Notes: a model not told the origin generated them from the letters alone. 6,223 nt of DNA from Armatimonadetes bacterium UBA5419 (GCA_002409445.1 DHNJ01000203.1:2076-8298), one strand, 5' to 3'; shown: positions 1 to 5,950, counted from the stretch's first letter. Numbers and translations: made by a program.

Positions 1-1709
1 GCGGGTACCGGTTCGAGCCGAGCGTGGCCGAGATGCTGATTGAGCGCTGGCTCGAGGGCACGGGCGTGCGCGTGGTGCGCGGGACGCGGCTGGAGTCGGT
101 GGACAAGGCCGGCGCGCGGCTCACCGCGGCGCACTTCACCGGTGGCACGACGGTGCGTGCGCGGGTCTATATCGACACGACCTACGAGGGCGACCTTTTC
201 GCCGCGGCGGGTGTGTCGTACCACGTCGGGCGCGAGGGCAACGACGTCTACGGCGAGAGCTTGAACGGTATTCAGCACCGCCACCTGCACCAGTTCGAAG
301 TGCCCATCGACCCCTACATCGAAGAGGGCAACCCGGCGAGTGGCCTGCTCTGGGGCATCAGTCCCGAGCCGCTGGGCGAGCAGGGCACGGGCGACCGTGC
401 AGTACAGGCCTACAACTACCGCATGTGCCTGACCAAGGCCGACGACCGCCTGCCGATCGAGGCGCCCGAGGGCTACGACCCGACGCGTTACGCGCTGCTG
501 GCGCGGTACATCAACGCGGGTGTTTGGGACGTGCTGCGGCTGACGACTTGGATGCCGAATGGCAAGACCGACACCAACAATTACGGCGCGTTCTCGACCG
601 ACTACATCGGTGGCAACCACGACTATCCCGAGGCTGACTGGCAGGAGCGCGAGCGGATCATCGCTGACCATCGCAACTACCAGCAGGGGATGATGTACTT
701 TCTGGGCAACGACCCGAGCGTGCCCGAGCGGGTGCGCACGGAGGTGCTGAGTTGGGGCTTGCCGCGCGATGAGTTCCAGGACAACGGCGGCTGGCCGCGG
801 CAGCTGTACATCCGCGAGGCGCGGCGGATGATCGGGCCGTACGTGATGACCGAGGCTAACTGCCGCGGTACGCGCATCCCCGAGGACAGCATCGGCCTGG
901 CCAGCTACACGATGGACAGCCACAACTGCCGACGCATCGTCGTCGACGGCATCGTGCGCAATGAAGGTGACGTGCAGGTGGGCACGGGCGGGCCGTATGC
1001 GATCGCCTACGACGCGCTGACCCCGCGCGCGGCCGAGGCGGACAACCTGCTGGTGCCCGTCTGCCTATCCTCGACCCACATCGCCTTCGGCTCGATCCGC
1101 ATGGAGCCGGTCTTCATGATCACCGGCCAGTCGGCGGCCACGGCAGCCTGGCTGGCGATCCGCGACAACGTCAGTGTGCAGGCGATCGACCGCGCGGCGC
1201 TGCGCGAGCGGCTGCTGGCGGACAACCAGGTGCTCGACGTGCTGCCCGAGTGGCGGCGGCCGGGGGTGGTGACGAACATCTCGCCCGCGAGCCTGCCGGG
1301 CCAGGCGATGGACGAGAGCGAAGCCACGCTGACCGGCGACTGGCGGGTCACCGCGATCCCGCACACGCGACTGCTGGGGCGGACCTACCTGCACGACGGC
1401 GACACGGCCAAGGGCGAGTGCACGGCGACCTTCGAGCTGACCGTCGAGGAGGCCGGGCGCTACCAGCTGCTGCTGCTGGCCCAGCCTAACGACAACCGCG
1501 CACGTAACGTCCCCGTGACGATTGTCATTGACGGTGGGGCGGCGCAAAGCGTCATAGTGAATCAACGGGATCCGCAATATGCCGGCCGCTTGCCATTGGG
1601 CGAATTCGAGCTGGCGGCTGGAACCGAGTTGGTGGTCACGGTTTCAAACCGAGACACGGATGGGCATGTAGTCATTGATGGGCTGCACTTGGCGCCGGTA
1701 GAGGAGTAG
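1..1709 (+). CDS. FAD-dependent oxidoreductase (FAD_oxidored type) with C-terminal Golvesin/xanthan-lyase-like domain, 5' partial
   Basis: The reading frame is open to the left edge (first full codon at base 3), reading GYRFEPSVAEMLIERWLEG, a conserved block that lies well inside this family. The GTG at 24 is therefore not the real start. The N-terminal Rossmann GxGxxG for FAD, and any signal peptide, lie upstream; I estimate about 100 residues are missing. Family blocks seen are YIDTTYEGDLFAAAGVSY (about bases 168-221), the RQLYIREARRMIGPYVMTE region (about 798-851), MDSHN (912-926) and the C-terminal FAD-side block LLVPVCLSSTHIAFGSIRMEP followed by GQSAATAAW (about 1047-1151). From about 1323 to 1700 a separate beta-rich module begins GDWRV and carries GRYQLLLL, ARNVPVTIVIDGG and LGEFELAAGTELVVTVSN. 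It resembles the Golvesin/Xly CBD-like module found on polysaccharide-active proteins. The likely role is flavin-dependent oxidation of a carbohydrate-related substrate, possibly outside the cytoplasm. The substrate is unknown. Codon use becomes less GC-rich after about 1515. Confidence 0.88.
   Translation, partial: GYRFEPSVAEMLIERWLEGTGVRVVRGTRLESVDKAGARLTAAHFTGGTTVRARVYIDTTYEGDLFAAAGVSYHVGREGNDVYGESLNGIQHRHLHQFEVPIDPYIEEGNPASGLLWGISPEPLGEQGTGDRAVQAYNYRMCLTKADDRLPIEAPEGYDPTRYALLARYINAGVWDVLRLTTWMPNGKTDTNNYGAFSTDYIGGNHDYPEADWQERERIIADHRNYQQGMMYFLGNDPSVPERVRTEVLSWGLPRDEFQDNGGWPRQLYIREARRMIGPYVMTEANCRGTRIPEDSIGLASYTMDSHNCRRIVVDGIVRNEGDVQVGTGGPYAIAYDALTPRAAEADNLLVPVCLSSTHIAFGSIRMEPVFMITGQSAATAAWLAIRDNVSVQAIDRAALRERLLADNQVLDVLPEWRRPGVVTNISPASLPGQAMDESEATLTGDWRVTAIPHTRLLGRTYLHDGDTAKGECTATFELTVEEAGRYQLLLLAQPNDNRARNVPVTIVIDGGAAQSVIVNQRDPQYAGRLPLGEFELAAGTELVVTVSNRDTDGHVVIDGLHLAPVEE
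1323..1700 (+). other. Golvesin/xanthan-lyase CBD-like domain at C-terminus of the FAD oxidoreductase
   Basis: About 125 residues follow the flavoenzyme core and a short linker. They show alternating beta-strand patterns and the usual landmarks of this module: an opening Trp (GDWRV), a G-R-T-Y turn, a central F-E-L-T strand leading to AGRYQL, an RA-x-NVPV-x-I strand, and a closing LGEFEL-x-AGTELVVTVSN strand with a final HVVIDGLHL strand. Related modules sit on xanthan lyase and golvesin-like extracellular proteins, where they are thought to help bind or present polysaccharide. Binding here is inferred from that resemblance alone. Confidence 0.6.
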
Positions 1710-1749
1710 CTGCTGCTCTCGGGCGTCGAGGGGCGGGGAGTCGACGGTC

Positions 1750-1753
1750 GAGG
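1750..1753 (+). promoter_or_regulatory. Shine-Dalgarno of the pentapeptide-repeat gene
   Basis: GAGG lies 7 bases before the ATG at 1761. This supports that start over internal GTG codons. The 51-base gap after the FAD gene shows no clear promoter or terminator. Confidence 0.55.
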
Positions 1754-1760
1754 CACAGTC

Positions 1761-2318
1761 ATGATCAGCATCCGACACAAGCGCGAGAAGCATATCGTCC
1801 TGCAGGTGCGAGGCGACGACCTCGAGAACCTGCGCCTAACGGACCTCAACCTGCACGGCGTCGACCTGGCTGATCGCGTGCTCACCGGCAGCACCCTGCG
1901 CGACGTCGACCTGACCGGCGCGGACCTGGTGCGCGCGGGGCTGAGCCGGACGCGGTTGAGCAGCTGCGCGGTGACCCGCTGTGACTTGTTCGGGTCCGAC
2001 ATGCGCGGGCTGGTCGCCGACGACACCGACTTCTCGGGTAGCGACCTGGGCCAGGCCGACCTGAGCCAGGCGCGGCTGACGGCGGTCTGCTTCTACGGCG
2101 CGAACCTGCGCGAGGCGAACCTGCGCGGGGCGACGCTGCTCGGTGTCGACCTGACTGAGGCGCTGCTGTACGGCGCGGACCTGGCGGGGGCGGTGCTCGA
2201 CGAGGTTGACCTGACCGACGCCGCCTACGACGAGCACACACGCTGGCCGGCTGGCTTCGAGCCGCGGGAGCGTGGCGCGGCGCGGATCACCAACCTCGAC
2301 AGCGAACCCGTGCTGTGA
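1761..2318 (+). CDS. Pentapeptide-repeat protein, 185 aa
   Basis: After an 18-residue N-terminal segment, residues 19-153 read as 27 consecutive pentapeptides with no register break (for example VDLTG, ADLVR, SDLGQ, ADLSQ, ANLRE, ANLRG, VDLTE, ADLAG), with Leu, Phe or Met at most central positions. This predicts a right-handed quadrilateral beta-helix of nearly seven coils. The end, AAYDEHTRWPAGFEPRERGA (154-173), is the common cap of bacterial pentapeptide proteins (YD-x2-T-x-WP-x-GF-P). There is no signal peptide or membrane segment, so it should be cytosolic. The family includes DNA-mimicking gyrase-protection proteins (Qnr, MfpA) and many proteins of unknown role; nothing here shows gyrase binding. 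The start is set by ATG 1761 with GAGG upstream. Its last codons overlap the ferredoxin start, suggesting coupled expression. The function is unknown. Confidence 0.9.
   Translation: MISIRHKREKHIVLQVRGDDLENLRLTDLNLHGVDLADRVLTGSTLRDVDLTGADLVRAGLSRTRLSSCAVTRCDLFGSDMRGLVADDTDFSGSDLGQADLSQARLTAVCFYGANLREANLRGATLLGVDLTEALLYGADLAGAVLDEVDLTDAAYDEHTRWPAGFEPRERGAARITNLDSEPVL
1815..2219 (+). repeat. Coding array of 27 in-register pentapeptide (15-nt) repeats
   Basis: The 405-nt array encodes pentapeptides of the A(D/N)LxX type. Most units have diverged at DNA level, but GCGAACCTGCGCG occurs at 2100-2112 and again at 2115-2127, exactly one 15-nt unit apart. That suggests a recent local duplication. Repeats 11-14 (CAVTR, CDLFG, SDMRG, LVADD) are the least regular. 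Confidence 0.85.
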
Positions 2319-2695
2319 GCGAGGACCGGGTTCGGACCGTCGCGCGGCTGCGGCGGGTCGCCGCGGCGGTCGGCGTGCCGATCGCCCAGCGTCATATCTT
2401 CCTCTGTTGCGACCAGACCGAGCCCAAGTGCTGCGATCGCGCGGCCTCGCTGGAGAGCTGGGCGTACCTCAAGCGGCGGCTGAGCGAGCTGGGCCTCTCC
2501 GAGCGGGGCGGGGTGCTGCGGACGAAGGCCAACTGCCTGCGCATCTGCGCCGACGGGCCCATCGCGGTGGTCTATCCCGAGGGCGTCTGGTACTTCGGCT
2601 GCACGCCGGAGGTGCTCGAGCGCATCATTGTCGAGCACCTGCTGGGCGGGCAGCCGGTCGCCGAGCAGATGATCCTGGACCATCCGCTGGGTTAG
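2315..2695 (+). CDS. (2Fe-2S) ferredoxin, thioredoxin-fold type, 126 aa
   Basis: This is a small electron carrier of the thioredoxin-like [2Fe-2S] ferredoxin family. The core begins RHIFLCCDQTEPKCCDR (residues 26-42), continues with an amphipathic helix (SLESWAYLKRRLSELGL), then TKANCLRIC (70-78), GPIAVVYPEGVWYFGCTPEVLERI (81-104) and a C-terminal VEHLLGGQPV. C74-x3-C78 is the usual second ligand pair; the first pair must come from C31/C32 and C39/C40. A seventh Cys, C96, lies in the YFGCTPE turn. The GTG start at 2315 overlaps the upstream TGA as GTGA with no clear Shine-Dalgarno, which fits translational coupling. A GTG at 2375 (residue 21) is an alternative that would remove a basic N-terminal stretch not needed for the fold. 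The protein is soluble and probably cytosolic. Its redox partner is unknown; no partner-specific oxidoreductase lies next to it. Confidence 0.88.
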   Translation: MSEDRVRTVARLRRVAAAVGVPIAQRHIFLCCDQTEPKCCDRAASLESWAYLKRRLSELGLSERGGVLRTKANCLRICADGPIAVVYPEGVWYFGCTPEVLERIIVEHLLGGQPVAEQMILDHPLG

Positions 2696-2744
2696 TTTGG
2701 GGGCCAAGGAGGAGGCGCGCGCCGGGCGGCGAAAGCTGGGTGCC

Positions 2745-2749
2745 GGGAG
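2745..2749 (+). promoter_or_regulatory. Shine-Dalgarno deciding the Gfo/Idh/MocA start
   Basis: GGGAG lies 8 bases before ATG 2758. The frame is open much further upstream (to 2272), but that stretch is the ferredoxin region read in another frame. The ribosome site, and the Tat motif directly after this ATG, fix the start here. A GTG at 2740 is a weaker alternative adding six residues. Confidence 0.6.
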
Positions 2750-2757
2750 TCATCCTC

Positions 2758-2838
2758 ATGGCAACGACACGTCGCGATTTCCTCAAAGCGGCGGGCGCCT
2801 CGGCGCTCGGCTTGTACTTTGCACCCACGGCTTTGGCT
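2758..2838 (+). other. Tat (twin-arginine) signal peptide
   Basis: Residues 1-27 hold the three expected parts: a short n-region with T-RR-D-F-L-K, a modest hydrophobic core (AAGASALGLYFAP) and an A-L-A cleavage site before QPRSP. The mildly hydrophobic core and the RR pair favour Tat over Sec. The cleavage point is a prediction. Confidence 0.85.
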
Positions 2839-4092
2839 CAGCCGCGGTCGCCCAACGAGCGGCTGAACATCGCCTGCATCGGCGTTGGCGGCCAGGGCGG
2901 CGCGGACCTGCACGAGGTCGCCAAGTTTGGTGACAACATCGTCGCGCTGGTGGACATCGACCGCGAGCGCCTGCAGGGCCAGGCGGCCAATTTTCCCAAC
3001 GCGCGGCTCTACACCGACTACCGCATGATGTTCCACGGGCAAGAGGACATCGACGCGGTGATCGTCGGCACGCCGGACCACCACCACGCGATCCCCGCGG
3101 CGATGGCCATGGTCCGCGGCCAGCATGTCTACTGCGAGAAGCCGCTGACCCACACTGCCTACGAGGCCCGGTTCCTCGCCGAGCTGCACAAGAAGACCAA
3201 CGTGCAGACGCAGATGGGCAACCAAGGCCACGCCAGCGATGCGCTGCGCGAAGCGGTCGAGATCATGCAGTCGGGCATCCTGGGCAAGGTCACCGAGGCC
3301 CACGTCTGGACCGACCGGCCGGTCGGCTGGTGGCCGCAGGGCGTGACCAAGCCGAAGGAGGCCGAGGAGCAGCCGCTCAAGTACTCCTGGGACAACTTCC
3401 TTGGACCGGCCAGCTGGCGCCCCTTCCACTCGGCCTACCAGCCGTTCATCTGGCGCGGCTGGTACGACTTCGGCACGGGCGCCATCGGCGACATCGCCTG
3501 CCACTCGTGCGACTCGATCTTCTGGGGCCTGGGCCTGGGCCATCCGAAGCTGATCGAGGTCTACGAGACCGACGGCACCGGCACGGTCGACAGCCCGCCC
3601 GAACGCAGCCGCACGCGCTTCACCTTCCCCGACGGGTTCGTCCTGCACTGGCACGACGGCCGCTGGAAGCCCGATGAGTCGCTGTTCCACGGCATCGCGG
3701 TGCCGGCTAACGGCAAGCTGATCATCGGCACCGAGGGTTCGCTCCTGCTGGACGGCCCGAAGCCGTGGATGCTGCTGCCGGAGGCGAAGTGGGCGAGCTA
3801 CGTCAAGCCCGCGCCGACCCTGCCGCGTTCGCCGGGCAACCACGAGGAGTGGGTCCGCGCGGCGCGCGGCGGCGAGCCAAGCCTCGGCCACTTCAGCTAC
3901 TCAGGCCACATGACCGAAGTCGTCGTGCTGGGCAACATCGCCCATCGCGCCGGTGGTAAGATCGAGTGGGATGGCCCGAACATGCGGGTGACCAACGTGC
4001 GCTCGGCCCAGCAGTACGTCAGCAAGCACTACCGCAAGGGCTGGGACCTCCACGAGCTGACCGGCATCAAGCCGCTGTTCCCCTGGGCCTAA
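2758..4092 (+). CDS. Gfo/Idh/MocA family oxidoreductase with Tat signal peptide, 444 aa
   Basis: This is a nicotinamide-dependent oxidoreductase of the glucose-fructose oxidoreductase/inositol dehydrogenase family. The N-terminus TTRRDFLKAAGASALGLYF is a textbook twin-arginine signal (RRDFLK at residues 5-10), with a likely cleavage after TALA at 27. The mature protein opens with a Rossmann fold: LNIACIGVGGQGG (36-48), G42-x-G44-x2-G47, and VALVDID ending the second strand. The family EKP motif is at 127-129, within VYCEKPLTH. The MGNQGHAS, WTDRPVGWWPQG, WRPFHSAYQPF-x-WRGW and FGTGAIGDIACHSCD blocks match the subfamily abundant in Planctomycetota. Export in folded form with bound cofactor is the known behaviour of Zymomonas glucose-fructose oxidoreductase and is inferred here. 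The length is typical. It lies 18 bp before the SDR, so it is almost surely co-transcribed with it. The substrate is probably a sugar or sugar derivative but cannot be named. Confidence 0.92.
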   Translation: MATTRRDFLKAAGASALGLYFAPTALAQPRSPNERLNIACIGVGGQGGADLHEVAKFGDNIVALVDIDRERLQGQAANFPNARLYTDYRMMFHGQEDIDAVIVGTPDHHHAIPAAMAMVRGQHVYCEKPLTHTAYEARFLAELHKKTNVQTQMGNQGHASDALREAVEIMQSGILGKVTEAHVWTDRPVGWWPQGVTKPKEAEEQPLKYSWDNFLGPASWRPFHSAYQPFIWRGWYDFGTGAIGDIACHSCDSIFWGLGLGHPKLIEVYETDGTGTVDSPPERSRTRFTFPDGFVLHWHDGRWKPDESLFHGIAVPANGKLIIGTEGSLLLDGPKPWMLLPEAKWASYVKPAPTLPRSPGNHEEWVRAARGGEPSLGHFSYSGHMTEVVVLGNIAHRAGGKIEWDGPNMRVTNVRSAQQYVSKHYRKGWDLHELTGIKPLFPWA

Positions 4093-4096
4093 GCCC

Positions 4097-4103
4097 GGGA
4101 GGG
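4097..4103 (+). promoter_or_regulatory. Strong Shine-Dalgarno of the SDR gene
   Basis: GGGAGGG lies 7 bases before ATG 4111, just after the Gfo/Idh/MocA stop (TAA, 4090-4092). The 18-bp gap leaves no room for a separate promoter or terminator and supports one transcript. Confidence 0.7.
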
Positions 4104-4110
4104 CCGATCG

Positions 4111-4896
4111 ATGAGCCAGCAGGCGGCCACCCGGGTGGCCTTGGTCACCGGCGGGAGCCGCGGGATTGGGCGCGGCATCGCGACCGCGCTGGGCGCGGCC
4201 GGCTGGGCGGTGGGCGTGAACTACCACAGCCGCGCGGATGCCGCCGAGGAGGTCGCCGCGGCGATCCGCGCCGCGGGCGGCCAGGCGGTCTGCCTGCAGG
4301 GCGACATCGGCGATCTAGACTGTCATGCCGCGTTGTTGGCCGGCGTCCAGGAGGCCTTCGGGCCGCTGGATCTGCTGGTCAACAACGCTGGCATCGGCAC
4401 CCAGGTCCGCGGCGACCTGCTCGAGGCGACGCCCGAGAGCTTCGATGTGGTCCTCGCGACCAACCTCCGCGGCCCCTACTTCCTGACCCAGCGCGTGGCC
4501 CGCGCGATGGTCGAGCGGACCGCCGCCGACCCGGCCGCGCGGCCGAAGATCGTCACCGTCAGCAGCATGAGCGCCTACACCGCGAGCACCAGCCGCGGCG
4601 ACTACTGCCTGTCGAAGGCGGCGCTAGCGATGCTGACCGCGCTGTTCGCCGACCGGCTCGCGCCGCACGGCATCAACGTCTACGAGATCCGCCCGGGCAT
4701 CATCGCGACCGACATGACCGGCCCGGTGCGCGAGAAGTACGACGCGCTGATCGCCGACGGCCTGACCCCGATCCGCCGTTGGGGCCAGCCCGACGACATC
4801 GCCCGCGCGGTGCTGGCGATTGCCAGTGAGATGCTCCCCTTTTCGACCGGCCAGGTGATCGATGTGGACGGTGGCTTCCACCTACGCCGGCTCTAG
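4111..4896 (+). CDS. SDR family oxidoreductase (FabG-like), 261 aa
   Basis: This is a classical short-chain dehydrogenase/reductase with every hallmark present: the cofactor loop TGGSRGIG (residues 13-20), D65 near the adenine site (QGDIGD), NNAG (91-94), N118 (ATNLRG), S152 (TVSSMS), Y165-x3-K169 (YCLSK) and the RPGIIATDMT loop. It ends with FSTGQVIDVDGGFHL, typical of FabG-like enzymes. The Arg in TGGSRGIG suggests NADP(H) preference, though this is not proof. Automatic annotation would probably say 3-ketoacyl-ACP reductase. The setting between a Gfo/Idh/MocA enzyme and a sugar isomerase-like protein favours a carbohydrate or polyol substrate. It has no signal peptide and should act in the cytoplasm, unlike its exported upstream neighbour. 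Length is normal for the family and no residue is missing. Confidence 0.93.
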   Translation: MSQQAATRVALVTGGSRGIGRGIATALGAAGWAVGVNYHSRADAAEEVAAAIRAAGGQAVCLQGDIGDLDCHAALLAGVQEAFGPLDLLVNNAGIGTQVRGDLLEATPESFDVVLATNLRGPYFLTQRVARAMVERTAADPAARPKIVTVSSMSAYTASTSRGDYCLSKAALAMLTALFADRLAPHGINVYEIRPGIIATDMTGPVREKYDALIADGLTPIRRWGQPDDIARAVLAIASEMLPFSTGQVIDVDGGFHLRRL

Positions 4897-4909
4897 ACCC
4901 CGCCACCCT

Positions 4910-4913
4910 GAGG
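4910..4913 (+). promoter_or_regulatory. Shine-Dalgarno of the sugar isomerase gene
   Basis: GAGG lies 5 bases before ATG 4919. The open frame reaches back to 4862 inside the SDR gene, but the ribosome site and the start of homologous-looking sequence (DPKVILTGFADEGP) choose the ATG at 4919. Confidence 0.55.
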
Positions 4914-4918
4914 TATCC

Positions 4919-5917
4919 ATGGATCCGAAAGTCATCCTGACCGGTTTTGCCGACGAAGGCCCGGTAAGCAAGAACGTCGAGGCGCAGTTGGCCATGTGCC
5001 GGGGCTTGGGCCTGAGCTGGTACTCGCCGCGGTTTGTCAACTTTGGCAGCGGGGCGAAGAACCTGATGGCCGCGACCGAGGACGAACTGGGCCAGCTGCG
5101 CGCGCTGCACGACGAGTTTGAGATGCAGGCGAGTTCGATCGGCTCGCCGATCGGCAAGGTTAAGCTGCTGGACGTCGACGACGGCACGACCAACCGCTAC
5201 GTCCCGTTCGACGAGTACCTGGCGACCGAGGTCGCGCACGCGATCCACGTCGCGCAGAGTCTCGACTGCAAGCTGATCCGCGGCTTCAGTTTCTACCCGC
5301 CGCGCGGCGATGATCCGATGGCCCACGTCGAGCGTGCCGCCGAGCAGCTCCGGCCGATCGCCGAGGCCTGCGCGGCCGCCGGCATCTACTTCGGCCTCGA
5401 GGTCGAGGCCAACCTGGTCGGCCGCGACGGGCGAACCGAGGCGGCGCTGTACGAGGCGGTCGGGCACGAGCACCTGGTGCTGATCTTCGACGGCGCCAAC
5501 ATCGCCTGCCAGGGCTACCGCCAGCACGAGGTCTACGCCGAGTACGAGGCCATGCGCGAGGGTATCGGCTGGCTGCACATCAAGGATTACGACCTGGGGC
5601 CGAACGACACGTTCCAGGGCTACGTCGACGAGGAGATGCTGCGCAAGTTCGTGCCGTGCGACCGCGGCGCCTCGGGCCACGCGCAGATCTTCGCCGACTT
5701 CCGCCAGCGGCTGCCCAAGCTGACCGAGTGGTGGCGCGCGCGCGGTGTGCCGGGCGTCTTCATGGACCTCGAGCCGCACCTCAGGGGCGGCGGCCAGTTC
5801 GGCGGGTTCAGCGGCGCCGACGGCTTCGGCGTGGCGCTGCGGGCGCTCTGTGGGGTGCTCGACGCGACCGGGATTGGCTACGATCTGACCGTCTATTCGG
5901 ACTTGCACAAAGTATAA
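4919..5917 (+). CDS. Sugar phosphate isomerase/epimerase-like protein (xylose isomerase-like TIM barrel), 332 aa
   Basis: This protein belongs to the AP_endonuc_2/xylose-isomerase-like TIM-barrel superfamily. It starts VILTGFADEGP as the first barrel strand. Likely divalent-metal ligands fall at the usual strand ends: E161 (GLEVEAN), D191 (IFDGANI), H220 (WLHIKDYD) and E285 (FMDLEPHL). This Glu/Asp/His/Glu set is assigned by pattern and spacing, not alignment. Members of this group catalyse aldose-ketose isomerisation, 3-epimerisation, inosose steps or, in some recently recognised cases, lysis of 3-keto-glycosides. The C-terminal RGGGQFGGFSGADGFGVA block is glycine-rich and likely forms a loop closing the active site. 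There is no signal peptide, so it should be cytoplasmic. It lies 22 bp after the SDR and probably ends the operon; the next gene follows a 48-bp gap. The substrate is unknown. Confidence 0.88.
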   Translation: MDPKVILTGFADEGPVSKNVEAQLAMCRGLGLSWYSPRFVNFGSGAKNLMAATEDELGQLRALHDEFEMQASSIGSPIGKVKLLDVDDGTTNRYVPFDEYLATEVAHAIHVAQSLDCKLIRGFSFYPPRGDDPMAHVERAAEQLRPIAEACAAAGIYFGLEVEANLVGRDGRTEAALYEAVGHEHLVLIFDGANIACQGYRQHEVYAEYEAMREGIGWLHIKDYDLGPNDTFQGYVDEEMLRKFVPCDRGASGHAQIFADFRQRLPKLTEWWRARGVPGVFMDLEPHLRGGGQFGGFSGADGFGVALRALCGVLDATGIGYDLTVYSDLHKV

Positions 5918-5929
5918 GTACGGCCCGTG

Positions 5930-5939
5930 CTTAGCTAAG
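5930..5939 (+). repeat. Perfect 10-bp palindrome CTTAGCTAAG in the intergenic gap
   Basis: This AT-containing palindrome stands out in GC-rich DNA between the isomerase stop and the zinc-ribbon gene. A GCCC/GGGC pair (5923-5926 with 5939-5942) could close a weak hairpin around its TTAGCTAA core, but no T-run follows. It is a poor terminator and could instead be an operator. It overlaps the place where a -35 box would be. Confidence 0.35.
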
Positions 5940-5950
5940 GGCGGCATGGG

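Noticed and set aside
1725..1753. GTCGAGG direct repeat (1725-1731 and 1747-1753) before the pentapeptide gene
   Set aside because: Seven bases in GC-rich DNA is easily chance, and the second copy overlaps the ribosome site.
1761..2318. Qnr/MfpA-type quinolone-resistance protein
   Set aside because: Pentapeptide repeats alone do not show gyrase binding. The family is mostly of unknown role, and no resistance or mobile genes lie nearby.
2272..2757. In-frame N-terminal extension of the Gfo/Idh/MocA protein by 162 residues
   Set aside because: The stretch is the ferredoxin gene read in another frame. It is Arg/Gly/Ala-rich without motifs and would bury the Tat signal in the interior. ATG 2758 with GGGAG is the better start.
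2692..3891. 399-codon open frame on the minus strand
   Set aside because: It is antisense to the Gfo/Idh/MocA gene, which has clear family motifs. The antisense product is low-complexity Arg/Ala/Val/Leu sequence.
3966..4829. 287-codon plus-strand frame overlapping the Gfo/Idh/MocA end and the SDR
   Set aside because: It is an Arg/Gly/Pro-rich shadow frame. The SDR frame carries all catalytic residues.
4862..4918. 19-residue extension of the isomerase overlapping the SDR gene end
   Set aside because: Its sequence does not resemble the family N-terminus, and ATG 4919 has a Shine-Dalgarno and begins the first barrel strand.
5918..5945. Intrinsic terminator after the isomerase gene
   Set aside because: Only short weak stems can be drawn (GTACG/CGTGC with a G-T pair, GCCC/GGGC) and no T-run follows.
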